Origin: Roseivirga pacifica
GTDB taxonomy: Bacteria > Bacteroidota > Bacteroidia > Cytophagales > Cyclobacteriaceae
DNA: 64,000 nt
Assembly (NCBI RefSeq): GCF_900111145.1
Contig: NZ_FOIR01000002.1
Location: 1,398,566-1,462,565 of the forward strand
Reading direction: 5' to 3'
Shown piece after piece: positions 45,010 through 54,848 of the stretch. The position numbers and the translations under genes are program-made. The notes under the pieces were generated by a model. The model had not been told where the DNA came from. It did not search any database and was given only the letters and a program-made list of their open reading frames with translations. Within the stretch, counting starts at the first letter, position 1. Each line of letters begins with the position of its first letter.

Positions 45010-45161
45010 GATAATCTGTTTTTGATACGGTACTTTGTTGATTTTTCTAAAAGATGTGTGCGAAAACACACGCGAATAGGGCTATAGCACGGAGCTATCG
45101 TTTTTTGCCTAATCGTAAAAAGTAATGGAGTTCGCCCCAAGTGGAGCGAAAGGGGTAAATT

Positions 45162-45578
45162 CTATATTCTGAAAACCTGAAAAACGATATACCAACGGAA
45201 GTAGTTGATATACGAAAGTCGCTCATTGATGTAAGCGCTGTTATTATTGAGGAAATTGAATCCCAGGATTAGGGAAAATAGAATAATTGAAAAGTAGAAA
45301 ATACTTTCGAGGTACCTTTTGGCAGAGTGCTTGTCATCTTCTTCCATTTCGGTTTCTTCAATAATAAGAGGTTCCTCATTATTTCCTTGTCGCTTGGAAG
45401 TTGCCGCACTTAGCATTGCCTGACTTTCATGAATATTGCCAGCCGGCTCGTCTGATTGGCTTAGGCTTATGGAGTGATCGTTAGCACTTGCCGAAACGGT
45501 ATGTGCAGAAAGCTGCGCAACCCCACACAAAAACAGCATGGTAACGGCAAGTAATATTTTGGATAACTCCTTTTTCAT
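45162..45578 (-). CDS. Small exported membrane protein, unknown
   Basis: 138 residues: a signal peptide (cleavage near SAHT), a low-complexity polar/acidic middle (IIEETEMEEDDKHSAKRYLE) and one TM helix (FYFSIILFSLILGFNFL), then a basic/aromatic tail. No domain recognised. It lies 153 bases upstream of the adaptor gene on the same strand and may or may not be co-transcribed. Confidence 0.55.
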   Translation of the reverse strand: MKKELSKILLAVTMLFLCGVAQLSAHTVSASANDHSISLSQSDEPAGNIHESQAMLSAATSKRQGNNEEPLIIEETEMEEDDKHSAKRYLESIFYFSIILFSLILGFNFLNNNSAYINERLSYINYFRWYIVFQVFRI

Positions 45579-45789
45579 TTGAAGGTGCCAAATGTATGTG
45601 ATGCAATTATCAGTAGCAAACCACTCGTCTTAATTTTTCACATGTTCAAAGACTAAATTGCTTGATAATAACCGCATAAAAACCCACTGCCTTTAAAATT
45701 GGTTCATAACCGTTAAATACCCAGTAAATAATTTAATACTCTTTAACACCTTTCCTTCCACTGCGTCCAAGTCCTTTGCACAATTCGTA

Positions 45790-45797
45790 TATCTTTG
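45790..45797 (+). promoter_or_regulatory. Candidate -7 promoter element of lgt
   Basis: TATCTTTG matches the Bacteroidota -7 consensus TAnnTTTG, 19 bases before the lgt ATG. No matching -33 TTTG at the expected spacing (the nearest lies only 11 bases upstream), so support is weak. Confidence 0.35.
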
Positions 45798-45816
45798 CTG
45801 CATACACATTTTACTT

Positions 45817-46938
45817 ATGCTAGCATACATAGTTTGGGACCCCATGCGGGAAATCATAAAGGGCATTCAACCGCCCGTTTGGTACAGTGTACTTTTTGCA
45901 GCCGGTTTTATTATCGGTTACCAAATCATGGTCAAGATTTTTAAGAAGGAAGGCCACGATCCGCAAAACGTTGACACACTTACTGTACACATGGTTTTGG
46001 CCACCATTATTGGTGCTCGCCTTGGCCATTTGGTGTTTTATGAGCCAGACCGTTTTTTAGCAGACCCGCTTATGTTCTTTAGAACTTGGGAAGGTGGACT
46101 AGCCAGCCACGGTGCAGCATTTGGTATTTTGGTGGCATTGTACCTTTATACCAACTATGTAGTAAGTACTAGACCTTCCATTTTACCACTAAAGTTTACC
46201 AAGCTAAAACGCAAAGGGCAAAGCTACCTTTGGGTGGTAGATCGCATTGTAATCACGGTTGCCCTAGCAGGGGCTTTTATCCGTATGGGTAACTTTGTAA
46301 ACTCCGAAATTATAGGCAAGCCAACTGAAAGTGAGTACGGTGTAGTATTTGGTCGCGTGGCCGAAGAGTTATTAGAAAAGTCGAACTACGGCATAGAGTC
46401 AGCCGAAGCTTCAAAAGGTACTGGCGATGCACTAGCACCGGGCATAGTACCTGTAGACCTTACGGTTACTTTTGAAGACATGCGTTTACCAGAACAGGAC
46501 GCCCGAAGAGTAATTGAAAATAGCATTGCCAACAGCCTAAGAAACAATTATGCCATTGCTGAGCACTATGTACAGCCTGCAGGGGCAATTAACTACGACC
46601 TAAATTTGGTAGACAGAAAATTTGTAGCCGTGATTCACACTTATGGAATTGCCCGCTACCCTACCCAACTTTACGAGGCAGGCACATGTGTTATCCTTTT
46701 CTTAATTCTCTACGGAATTTGGGCTAAGTACAAAGAACGTTTGCCTGAAGGTGTTTTATTAGGTATTTTCCTAATCTGGATATTTGGCTTACGTTGGTTC
46801 CACGAGTTATTCAAGGAGAATCAAGTAGCCTTTGAGGATGACATGGCCTTTAACATGGGACAAATCCTTAGTATTCCATTGGTGCTATTAGGGGTATTTA
46901 TTCTCTTAAGAGTCTTAATAAAGTCTAAGAAAAGTTAG
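45817..46938 (+). CDS. lgt: Prolipoprotein diacylglyceryl transferase
   Basis: 373 residues, a multi-pass inner-membrane enzyme that moves diacylglycerol from phosphatidylglycerol to the lipobox cysteine. Signature blocks: GARLGHLVFYEPDRF, GGLASHGAAFGI (essential His), AFIRMGNFVNSEIIGKPTES (the Lgt signature region) and YGIARYPTQLYEAGTC. It is about 80 residues longer than E. coli Lgt because of an insert between the signature and the RYPTQLYE block, a feature I associate with Bacteroidota. It begins an envelope block and is followed 6 bases later by the barrel gene. Confidence 0.95.
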   Translation: MLAYIVWDPMREIIKGIQPPVWYSVLFAAGFIIGYQIMVKIFKKEGHDPQNVDTLTVHMVLATIIGARLGHLVFYEPDRFLADPLMFFRTWEGGLASHGAAFGILVALYLYTNYVVSTRPSILPLKFTKLKRKGQSYLWVVDRIVITVALAGAFIRMGNFVNSEIIGKPTESEYGVVFGRVAEELLEKSNYGIESAEASKGTGDALAPGIVPVDLTVTFEDMRLPEQDARRVIENSIANSLRNNYAIAEHYVQPAGAINYDLNLVDRKFVAVIHTYGIARYPTQLYEAGTCVILFLILYGIWAKYKERLPEGVLLGIFLIWIFGLRWFHELFKENQVAFEDDMAFNMGQILSIPLVLLGVFILLRVLIKSKKS

Positions 46939-46944
46939 GATTAA

Positions 46945-48363
46945 GTGTTGCAGAGGAAAGCGTGGATTTTGTGGGTTGGTATGTTATTAATTACTTCAGA
47001 AGTTTCGCTTCTGGCACTACAAGCCCCTGCTAAAACCGACTCTGTAACCATAGGTAACATCTACCTTAACGGAAATAAGAAGACTTTAAGGTCAATCATT
47101 TTACGGGAACTCGATTTCGAAGAGGGAGAAACCGTTTCTAAAGCAGACTTTGAAAGAGCACTAGTGCTAGATCAGCAAAAGCTGATGAACACCAGGCTTT
47201 TTGTTACGGCCGAAATAGTGCCGCTCTACATGTCGGACACCGATGTAGAAGTACTGATCAACATGCAAGAGCGCTGGTATGTTTTCCCTGTACCAATTTT
47301 CCGCCTAGCCGATAGAAACTTTACCGAGTGGTGGGTAAACCAAAAGCGAGATTTTTCTAGGGTAAACTTTGGCGCCCAACTCTACCACATGAATTTGACG
47401 GGTAGAAACGACCGCCTTAGTGCCAAGCTTCAGTTCGGCTTTACCAAACAATACGCATTAGACTACTCGGTACCATACATTAATAAAAATCAAAAACTGG
47501 GGATGTCCTTCGGGATCAGCTTTGCCACAAACAAGGCCGTAAGTTATGCCAGTAATGGCCACCGATTAGAGTTTTATGATGGTGAAGACGTTTTAAGAAG
47601 AACCTTTTCTACTGGTACGGCTTTTACCTATCGCCCTAGTTTTTACACCAAACATACTTGGAATATAGGCTACTCCAGAATCTCCGTTGCCGATACTGTG
47701 ATAGACCTTAACCCCAACTACCTGGGTAATGATCAAACGCTTCAAGAGGCATTTTTACTAGGCTATAACTTCACCATCGATAAGAGAGATTTTGTTTCCT
47801 ATCCTTTAAAAGGATCAGTTTTTCGTTTCGATGCAGACCAATACGGTCTAGGTATTTTTAACGATATGAATATGCTCGTCACCAGAATTTCATTCGCTAA
47901 GTTTTTAGACTTAGGAGATAAATTCTATTTGGCCAACAGAGCAGATTTGTACAAAAACTTTGGAGAAACCATACCTTATGTGAGGCGTGCCGGTTTTGGT
48001 TACAATCCAGATTTTATTCGTGGTTATGAAAAATACGTGGTAGAAAGTGACTTTCTACTTTCGCACAGAACATCTTTTAAATACCAAGTTATTGAAGGGG
48101 TGACCAACCTTAATAAGCGCAGCATTATTCCACAGTTCAAAACCTTGCCTTATGCCTTCTACCTTAAAACCTTTATGGACTTGGGCTATTCTGGGGATCC
48201 GCTCGATAACAACGAAAACAACTTCTACAACAATAAACTAATTGCCAGTTTTGGACTTGGGCTAGACATAGTTACCTACTACGACTTTGTTATGCGCCTA
48301 GAGTTCTCTGTTACCGAAGAAGGCAATACAGGGTTCTACTTTAACTTCCGTTCGGCACTTTAG
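46945..48363 (+). CDS. BamA/TamA-like Omp85 family protein with one POTRA
   Basis: 472 residues from GTG 46945. Signal sequence, one POTRA domain (IYLNGNKKTLRSIILRELDF, about residues 30-105) and a C-terminal 16-strand-type Omp85 barrel ending in GNTGFYFNFRSAL, with GFGYNPDFIRGYEKYVVE giving the L6-like (V/I)RGY/F element. Much shorter than BamA, closer to TamA-type or small Omp85 assembly factors of Bacteroidota. Likely inserts outer-membrane proteins. It is 6 bases after lgt. Confidence 0.85.
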   Translation: MLQRKAWILWVGMLLITSEVSLLALQAPAKTDSVTIGNIYLNGNKKTLRSIILRELDFEEGETVSKADFERALVLDQQKLMNTRLFVTAEIVPLYMSDTDVEVLINMQERWYVFPVPIFRLADRNFTEWWVNQKRDFSRVNFGAQLYHMNLTGRNDRLSAKLQFGFTKQYALDYSVPYINKNQKLGMSFGISFATNKAVSYASNGHRLEFYDGEDVLRRTFSTGTAFTYRPSFYTKHTWNIGYSRISVADTVIDLNPNYLGNDQTLQEAFLLGYNFTIDKRDFVSYPLKGSVFRFDADQYGLGIFNDMNMLVTRISFAKFLDLGDKFYLANRADLYKNFGETIPYVRRAGFGYNPDFIRGYEKYVVESDFLLSHRTSFKYQVIEGVTNLNKRSIIPQFKTLPYAFYLKTFMDLGYSGDPLDNNENNFYNNKLIASFGLGLDIVTYYDFVMRLEFSVTEEGNTGFYFNFRSAL

Positions 48364-48417
48364 TATTTTGCTTAAAAGTGCATTAGTCACTTGTGGCAAA
48401 AACACTTATATTTCAGG

Positions 48418-49236
48418 GTGAGAAAGTATTTATTCGTTCTTTTTCTTTTTGCAGCACACACACAAGCACTTTTGGCCCAACTGGCTGGCACTCCACCAAA
48501 TGGTCCTGTAAGCATGTCGCTTGGCGGTGTGTCCTCCCCCATTGGCAACAGCTGGTCAATTTTCAACAACCCAGCCGGCCTAACATACCTAAATGGTGCC
48601 GATGCCATTTTTGGTTATCAAACTATTTTCGACTACTCCCCTTTTAATACCGTAACCGCAGCTGTTAACTACCCTACAGAGTTTGCTACAGCATCTTTTG
48701 GCGTTTATCGCTTTGGCGATGAATTGTTCAACAGCGCTATGGCCAGTTTAGGCTTGGCCAAGAAAATCGGCATTATGAGTTTGGGCATTAAAGCAGATTA
48801 CTTGCAGTACAATATTGATGGCTTTGGCAAAAAAGCTGTTTTTGTTGCCGAAATGGGCGGTATTGCAACGCTTACACCTCACCTTACTTTTGGCATGCAC
48901 TTATACAACTTTACCCAAGCGGTTATAAGTGATGCTACAGGCGAAAAAGTACCGGTGATTATTCGCCTATCTATGAAGTACAAAGCAGCCGAAAACTTAG
49001 CGCTGTATTTAGAAGGTGAAAAAGATATTGACCTTGATGCCGATGTAAAATTCGGTTTGGCGTATGCCATAATTGAAGCACTTGAACTGCGAACGGGCTT
49101 TTCTACAACAACCAATCGCATGACTTTCGGGGCCGGCTTTAATGTAAAGCAATTTACGATTGACTACGGCCTTCGTTCCAACCCTTCATTGGGTGCCACA
49201 CACAATTTCGGTTTAACCTACAGATTTACCCGTTGA
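48418..49236 (+). CDS. PorV/PorQ-like outer-membrane protein
   Basis: About 272 residues from GTG 48418 (MRKYLFVLFLFAAHTQALLA gives a clean signal peptide); a GTG at 48391 would add nine residues. GPVSMSLGGVSSPIGNSWS and FNNPAGLTYLNG are the PorV/PorQ (UPF0164) signature seen in T9SS attachment-complex components. Beta-barrel to the C-terminus (LGATHNFGLTYRFTR). Role in T9SS cargo handling is a family-based expectation, and paralogues of this family also occur outside T9SS. The stop overlaps the next start (TTGA). Confidence 0.75.
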   Translation: MRKYLFVLFLFAAHTQALLAQLAGTPPNGPVSMSLGGVSSPIGNSWSIFNNPAGLTYLNGADAIFGYQTIFDYSPFNTVTAAVNYPTEFATASFGVYRFGDELFNSAMASLGLAKKIGIMSLGIKADYLQYNIDGFGKKAVFVAEMGGIATLTPHLTFGMHLYNFTQAVISDATGEKVPVIIRLSMKYKAAENLALYLEGEKDIDLDADVKFGLAYAIIEALELRTGFSTTTNRMTFGAGFNVKQFTIDYGLRSNPSLGATHNFGLTYRFTR

Positions 49237-51299
49237 ATAAATATGGATACATTCTAACACTCTTCCTTTCATTTTTCTTCACACACAACCTAAAAGCGCA
49301 AACGGCCGAAGACTTTGACTTGGAACTGTTCATTGAAACACTTTTCAATGTGCAAGAAGAAGGTATTAATTACGAAGACCTGTACGAAAGGCTTTTGCTA
49401 CTCTATGAAAACCCAATAGACTTGAACCTGGCCAACCGTATTGATCTCAAGTCGCTGTTTGTACTCTCCGACCAACAAATCGATGAGCTACTCTTATACA
49501 GAAAGGAAAATGGCCGCATTGTAAGCCCATATGAATTAATGTATTTGCCCGGTTTTGACTACCCCACGCTACAAAAGATTTCGCCATTTATAACTGTTTC
49601 TTCCACCGGCAAACCGCTTAACCAACAACCGCTACTTCACCGCATATTGAATGAACGCAACAATTACTTGCTATTACGATACGAACGTGTTTTGGAGGAC
49701 AAACGCGGTTACATTACCAATAGCGAAAATCGCTATGCAGGCACTGCCGACAAACTCTATTTACGCTACCGTGTATCAAAGCCCGGAGATTTTAGCCTTG
49801 GGTTAACAACAGAGAAAGACCCTGGTGAAGCACTGATTTGGGACACAGAGACCTACCGAAGAGGAATGGACTTTTGGTCGTTTCATTTTATGCTGGAAAA
49901 CCAAGGCAAGTTGAAAAAGACGATTGTTGGCGATTATCAGCTGCAGTTTGGACAAGGCCTACTTTTTAACAGCGGATTTGGTGTGGGCAAAGGCGCTGAA
50001 TCGGTTAATGCTTTGGAACGGGTGACGCTTGGGGTTCGCCCATATACCTCGGTAATAGAAGGTGGTTTTTTACGCGGTGCAGCGGCTACCTACGCGCTAA
50101 ATTCAACCATAGATGTAACAGCCTTCTATTCTTACCTAAAGCAAGATGCTTCCATTCAAACGGGCGAAGCAGATGAATTCGAGAATTTCTTCTCAAGTAT
50201 TCAGATAACTGGTCTACACCGTACGCCTTCAGAAATTGCCAAGAAGAAGCAAATCGCAGAATCACTAGTCGGCTTCAACCTAAATTATCGGCCTGATGAT
50301 TTTAAATCCTTTGGTGTGAATTTCTACCATAACCAATTCAGCCTACCCATTTTAAAAGATAATGACGCCTATAACCGCTTTGAATTTTCAGGCACCCAAA
50401 ACCAAGTGGGCAGCATTTACGGCAATTATACATTAAAGCAATTTCACCTATTTGCCGAAGGCGGCATTTCCAAAAGTGGTGGAACCGGTATTGTTGGTGG
50501 CTTTACTACTCAACTTAGCCCGCGCATAGACTTCGGTATGGTGTTAAGAAACTATGACACCAACTTCCACAGTTTTCGTGGCAGCGCCTTTGGCGAAGGC
50601 AGCAGAAACATCAATGAATCTGGTATTTATTGGGGGCTGAAATACACCTTGAACAAGCAGTTTAGCCTTACGGCTTACTACGACAGCTTTCGTTTTCCTT
50701 GGCTGCGATTTCGTGTTAATGCGCCTAGCAAGGGCAATGATGTTATGCTTCGCCTAAACTATATCCCATCTGGTAATGTGCGATTGTATGGCCAGTTTAG
50801 AAGAAAGAATAAGGAGATTAATTCGGAAGATTTAGAATCGGGAGAAACCGTGGTATTACCAGGTATTAAGAATCAATTTTTGGTCAACTTAGAACTAAAG
50901 GTCACACATTCACTTTCACTCAAATCGCGGGTACAATGGAGTGACTACACGCTTAATGGAGAGCGCACCAAAGGCAACGCCTTCTTTCAAGACGCTGTTT
51001 TTACACATGGAAAATGGGTGATTAGCGGCCGAATGGCACTTTTTGACACTGAAGGTAACGAAAACCGACAGTACGCATATGAGCGAGACTTACTCTACGC
51101 ATTCTCCATACCTTCATTGAGCGGGCTAGGAATTCGCAACTATTTACTCTTTCAGTACAAAGCCACGCGCAAGCTCGATTTTTGGGCGAAAGTTTCGAGA
51201 GGCACCTTTTTTGATAGAGATGAGATTGGAAGTGGTTTGGAAACTATTGATGGAAACAAGCGCACCGATGTTAAGCTTCAGTTGCGCATAAAATTCTGA
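49233..51299 (+). CDS. Helix-hairpin-helix (ComEA-like) N-terminal, beta-barrel-like secreted protein
   Basis: 688 residues from TTG 49233. Signal peptide (FTHNLKAQ), then at about residues 55-125 a ComEA-type helix-hairpin-helix pair: IDLNLANRIDLKSLFVLSDQ and YELMYLPGFDYPTLQKISPF. The remaining 560 residues are rich in amphipathic strands and aromatic residues and look like an outer-membrane barrel (ending KRTDVKLQLRIKF). This combination recurs in Bacteroidota annotated simply as HhH proteins. The HhH part may bind DNA or act as a plug-like protein module. It overlaps the PorQ-like gene by 4 bases and probably works with it. Confidence 0.72.
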   Translation: MNKYGYILTLFLSFFFTHNLKAQTAEDFDLELFIETLFNVQEEGINYEDLYERLLLLYENPIDLNLANRIDLKSLFVLSDQQIDELLLYRKENGRIVSPYELMYLPGFDYPTLQKISPFITVSSTGKPLNQQPLLHRILNERNNYLLLRYERVLEDKRGYITNSENRYAGTADKLYLRYRVSKPGDFSLGLTTEKDPGEALIWDTETYRRGMDFWSFHFMLENQGKLKKTIVGDYQLQFGQGLLFNSGFGVGKGAESVNALERVTLGVRPYTSVIEGGFLRGAAATYALNSTIDVTAFYSYLKQDASIQTGEADEFENFFSSIQITGLHRTPSEIAKKKQIAESLVGFNLNYRPDDFKSFGVNFYHNQFSLPILKDNDAYNRFEFSGTQNQVGSIYGNYTLKQFHLFAEGGISKSGGTGIVGGFTTQLSPRIDFGMVLRNYDTNFHSFRGSAFGEGSRNINESGIYWGLKYTLNKQFSLTAYYDSFRFPWLRFRVNAPSKGNDVMLRLNYIPSGNVRLYGQFRRKNKEINSEDLESGETVVLPGIKNQFLVNLELKVTHSLSLKSRVQWSDYTLNGERTKGNAFFQDAVFTHGKWVISGRMALFDTEGNENRQYAYERDLLYAFSIPSLSGLGIRNYLLFQYKATRKLDFWAKVSRGTFFDRDEIGSGLETIDGNKRTDVKLQLRIKF

Positions 51300-51386
51300 A
51301 TCATACCATTCAGGAATTTAGCCTTGTTGGCTAATGTAAACTTTGATATTTTCCGCCATCAATTCAGAACCTAAAATAGAAGCAAT

Positions 51387-53261
51387 ATGAGGAAAGTCCT
51401 ATTACTGGCTTGTGCAGTAGTGTGCTATATGCAGGCCACAGCACAAGGCAAAGCTGACAGAAAAGACAGCGACCGTTGGCAACAATACGCCAAGTACACC
51501 ATGGAAATCGACATGAACGTTGAAACTAACCGATTTGATGGCGTGCAAAAAATTGTATACACCAACAACTCGCCAGATGAGTTGGATCAGGTTTTCTACC
51601 ACCTTTACTTCAATGCATTCCAGCCGGGCAGCATGATGGACGTTCGTTCAAGAACAATTGGCGATCCGGATAGAAGGGTTCAGGATAGAATTTCGAAACT
51701 TTCTGATGACGAAATAGGCTATCAGAAAATCAAAAGCCTAACCATGAATGGCAAGGCGGTTGAGCACAAAACAGAAGGTACTGTTTTAGAAGTAAAGCTT
51801 CCGCAGCCGATTAAACCAGGGCAAACTGTGACTTTCGACATGAAGTTTGAAGGCCAAGTGCCGTTGCAAATTAGAAGAACAGGTAGAGACAATGCCGAAG
51901 GCGTTCGTTACACCATGACGCAATGGTATCCTAAATTGGCTGAGTACGATTACCAAGGCTGGCATGCCGATGAATACATTGGACGCGAGTTCTACGGTAT
52001 TTGGGGAGATTTTGATGTAAAAATCTCAATTGACAAGGATTACGTAATTGGCGGAACAGGTTACCTACAAAACCCACTTGAAATAGGTCACGGTTATGAG
52101 AATGAAGGCCAAACAGTAAAACAAAAAGTTAAAAACGGTAAGCTTACATGGCACTTTGTAGCACCAAATGTGCATGACTTTGCTTGGGCTGCAGACCCAG
52201 ACTATGCGCACGACAAACTAACCATGAAGAATGGTATGGTTTTGCATTTCTTCCACCAAAAAGGACAAAACGAAGAGAATTGGGCTAAGTTAATGCCTTT
52301 GGCAGAACAAGCATTTGAGTATGCCAACAAGCACTTTGGCCAGTATCCATACAAGCAGTTCTCTGTAATTCAAGGTGGTGACGGTGGAATGGAATACCCA
52401 ATGTCTACCATGATTACTGGAAACAGAGGTAGCCTTTTGGGCGTAACGATTCACGAAGCATTGCACGATTGGTACCATGGTGTTTTAGGCAATAATGAAG
52501 CTCTAACACCTTGGATGGACGAAGGATTTACATCTTACGCTTCTGGCAGAATCGGACGCCACATTCGCAACCCACAGCCAGAAGAACCAACGCTTGAAAC
52601 TCTTGGTACACCAGCAGGTGGTAGCTACCTAAGAATTGCCATTAGCGATATTGAAGAACCTCTAAGTACGCATTCAGATCATTACAACCTAAATGGTGCT
52701 TACAGTACTGCTGCTTATGGAAAAGGTGCTGTTTGGATGAGCCAATTGGGATATGTAATTGGTGAAGAAGCAAGAGACAAAGGGCTTTTGGAGTACTTTG
52801 ACACTTGGAAATTTAAGCACCCGAACCCTAACGATGTATTGAGAGTATTTGAACGCGTATCTGGTTTAGAGCTTGATTGGTACAACGAGTACTTTGTTTA
52901 CACTACAAAAACCATCGATTACGGAGTGAAGGAAGTTGTAGGCGAAAACAATTCAACCAAAGTTACTTTAGAGAAAGTTGGCTTAATGCCAATGCCAATG
53001 GACGTGGTTGTAACCTATAAGGATGGCACCAAAGAAGTACACTACATGGCACTAAGAATGATGCGCGGTGAAAAACCAGCTGAAACTAACGACCCTCGTG
53101 TAGTTCATGCCGACTGGCCTTGGACCAACCCTACTTACGAATTCAGCATCGACAAACCATTAAGCGATATCGTTTCTGTAGAAATTGATCCTTCAAAAAG
53201 AATGGCTGATGTAAACAGAGATAACAATAAGTGGGAGGCAACAGCTATTGAGAACAAGTAA
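51387..53261 (+). CDS. M1 family metallopeptidase (aminopeptidase)
   Basis: 624 residues, with signal peptide (ACAVVCYMQATAQ). The zinc site HEALH is at residues 356-360, with the third ligand Glu379 in DEGFTSY, 18 residues after. The exopeptidase-type motif is GGMEYP (333-338) in place of GAMEN. Expected to trim N-terminal residues of peptides outside the cytoplasm, for amino acid use or degradation. Complete, single gene, followed by a strong terminator. Confidence 0.94.
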   Translation: MRKVLLLACAVVCYMQATAQGKADRKDSDRWQQYAKYTMEIDMNVETNRFDGVQKIVYTNNSPDELDQVFYHLYFNAFQPGSMMDVRSRTIGDPDRRVQDRISKLSDDEIGYQKIKSLTMNGKAVEHKTEGTVLEVKLPQPIKPGQTVTFDMKFEGQVPLQIRRTGRDNAEGVRYTMTQWYPKLAEYDYQGWHADEYIGREFYGIWGDFDVKISIDKDYVIGGTGYLQNPLEIGHGYENEGQTVKQKVKNGKLTWHFVAPNVHDFAWAADPDYAHDKLTMKNGMVLHFFHQKGQNEENWAKLMPLAEQAFEYANKHFGQYPYKQFSVIQGGDGGMEYPMSTMITGNRGSLLGVTIHEALHDWYHGVLGNNEALTPWMDEGFTSYASGRIGRHIRNPQPEEPTLETLGTPAGGSYLRIAISDIEEPLSTHSDHYNLNGAYSTAAYGKGAVWMSQLGYVIGEEARDKGLLEYFDTWKFKHPNPNDVLRVFERVSGLELDWYNEYFVYTTKTIDYGVKEVVGENNSTKVTLEKVGLMPMPMDVVVTYKDGTKEVHYMALRMMRGEKPAETNDPRVVHADWPWTNPTYEFSIDKPLSDIVSVEIDPSKRMADVNRDNNKWEATAIENK

Positions 53262-53284
53262 TAGCCGCTCGCTTTAAAAGACAG

Positions 53285-53317
53285 AAGCCCTACTCTTGAA
53301 TGAGTAGGGCTTTTTTG
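53285..53317 (+). terminator. Rho-independent terminator of the M1 peptidase
   Basis: 11-bp perfect stem aagccctactc (53285-53295) with gagtagggctt (53302-53312), 6-base loop, then a T-run. Confidence 0.88.
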
Positions 53318-53426
53318 TTACGACATTTCTTTCTCTTCCATCAGAAAAACAAACTGTTTTAATCCTAGTTTAAAACATATCATTACATTAAAGGGGTATA
53401 CTTTTAACCACCTTATAATAAACACT

Positions 53427-54455
53427 ATGAAGCGATACCTACCATTTTTAATCACACTAACACTATTCGCTTATGGCTGTAATCAAGCTCCTCAGTTCAC
53501 GGTTTATGGGGAAATTGACAACTATGAAGGTTATGTCTTTTTACGGTATGGCGATGCGGTTGATAGCACTATTATAGAAGAGGGTAAGTTTATATTTGAA
53601 GGAACCGTTGAAAGGGTGATGCAAGCAGCAATAACCAATAAAGCTGATGGTGTTTTTTCAGCCCCTTTTTATTTAGACAATGATAGTGTTTATGTCAAGA
53701 CCACTTTCGCTGAGCCATATATAAAAATGATTGAGGCTCATAGCCCGGCAAACACGCTAGTCACTCAGGTAATTGATGAAGTTGGTGCGATAATGGAAGA
53801 CGAGCAAAAACTCCGCAGTAATGGCATCTTCCTATATATGGACTCCATCACACAGCTATACCCTCGAAATGACTTCATTATAGATGTTACCATGGAAATT
53901 GTCAGTGGCGATTATATCACCTTACAACAATCAGATAAACTCCTTGGCACAATTGATACAACACTAATACATCCTGTGGAATTCGAGGCAGTCAAAACAG
54001 CAATCAGCAGACAAGAAAGGATTAACCCAGGAGATGAATTCCCAGCATTTAGTTTTAATGGCTTAAATGGTGAAACTTTTACTCAAGAGAGCTTTCCCAA
54101 CCAGTACTTACTCATTGATGTATGGGCTACATGGTGCGGTCCATGTATTCAGTCATTCGAAAAACTTAAACCTATCTACGAAGACCTTGATGGAACTTTA
54201 GAAATACTAAACGTCTCTATTGACCCATACCCGCAATTACCAATCAATTTTCTTGAAAAAAATAAGCTACCTTGGAAACAAGCATACGCAGAAGGTGAAT
54301 TCGGCAACCCTTTCCTAAAGCAATTAGGAGTTGTTTTTCTACCTTTCTATTATCTTATAAGTCCTAACGGTGAAATTCTAGCAATCAACCCAGCTATTGA
54401 AGAGATTCCTGAATTGATAAAAAGTAAAGGTAGTTTGAAAGGAGTTCTGAAATGA
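53427..54455 (+). CDS. TlpA-like thioredoxin-fold lipoprotein (disulfide reductase)
   Basis: 342 residues. Lipobox AYGC (Cys18), an N-terminal DUF4369-like part (FTVYGEIDNYEGYVFLRYGD), a helical middle, then a thioredoxin domain with the redox motif LIDVWATWCGPC (Cys236 and Cys239/240 region) and FLPFYYLISPNG carrying the cis-Pro loop. Acts in the periplasm or at the outer membrane, reducing disulfides (e.g. cytochrome maturation or repair). It overlaps the DoxX-like gene by 4 bases (ATGA). Confidence 0.88.
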   Translation: MKRYLPFLITLTLFAYGCNQAPQFTVYGEIDNYEGYVFLRYGDAVDSTIIEEGKFIFEGTVERVMQAAITNKADGVFSAPFYLDNDSVYVKTTFAEPYIKMIEAHSPANTLVTQVIDEVGAIMEDEQKLRSNGIFLYMDSITQLYPRNDFIIDVTMEIVSGDYITLQQSDKLLGTIDTTLIHPVEFEAVKTAISRQERINPGDEFPAFSFNGLNGETFTQESFPNQYLLIDVWATWCGPCIQSFEKLKPIYEDLDGTLEILNVSIDPYPQLPINFLEKNKLPWKQAYAEGEFGNPFLKQLGVVFLPFYYLISPNGEILAINPAIEEIPELIKSKGSLKGVLK

Positions 54456-54805
54456 TCGACAACCTAGGATTATACATTATGGCCGGTATTTATATACTTG
54501 CTGGTATCCTGCATTTTTTAAAACCTAGGGTCTATCTCAAAATAATGCCTCCCTATCTGCCCTACCACCTTTTACTGGTATATCTAAGTGGTATTTGCGA
54601 AGCCTTGTTTGGAGCTTTGTTGTTGTTCCCTGCTACTCAGAGTATAGGCGCGTGGGGAATCATAGCTACTTTAATTGGCGTTTTCCCTGCCAATATTTAC
54701 ATGCTCACTTCATATAAAGGCAAAAAGAAATGGTACAAACTAGCGCTTTGGCTAAGGCTACCGCTTCAATGCTTGCTCATTTACTGGGCTTGGTTATACA
54801 CTTAA
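54452..54805 (+). CDS. DoxX-like four-TM membrane protein
   Basis: 117 residues with four hydrophobic segments (LYIMAGIYILAGILHFLKP, LVYLSGICEALFGALLLFP, IIATLIGVFPANIYML, LQCLLIYWAWL), typical of the DoxX/DUF4267 group of small quinone- or redox-related membrane proteins. It is translationally coupled to the TlpA-like gene, which supports a redox role. The function is otherwise unknown. Confidence 0.75.
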   Translation: MIDNLGLYIMAGIYILAGILHFLKPRVYLKIMPPYLPYHLLLVYLSGICEALFGALLLFPATQSIGAWGIIATLIGVFPANIYMLTSYKGKKKWYKLALWLRLPLQCLLIYWAWLYT

Positions 54806-54848
54806 TGCATAATTAACCCACCAAGATGAACTAAAGACAGGAAAGGCG

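Noticed and set aside
45070..45120. Hairpins gtgtg...cacac and atagc...gctat
   Set aside because: Short stems; the only T-run is on the plus strand where no gene ends, so no clear role.
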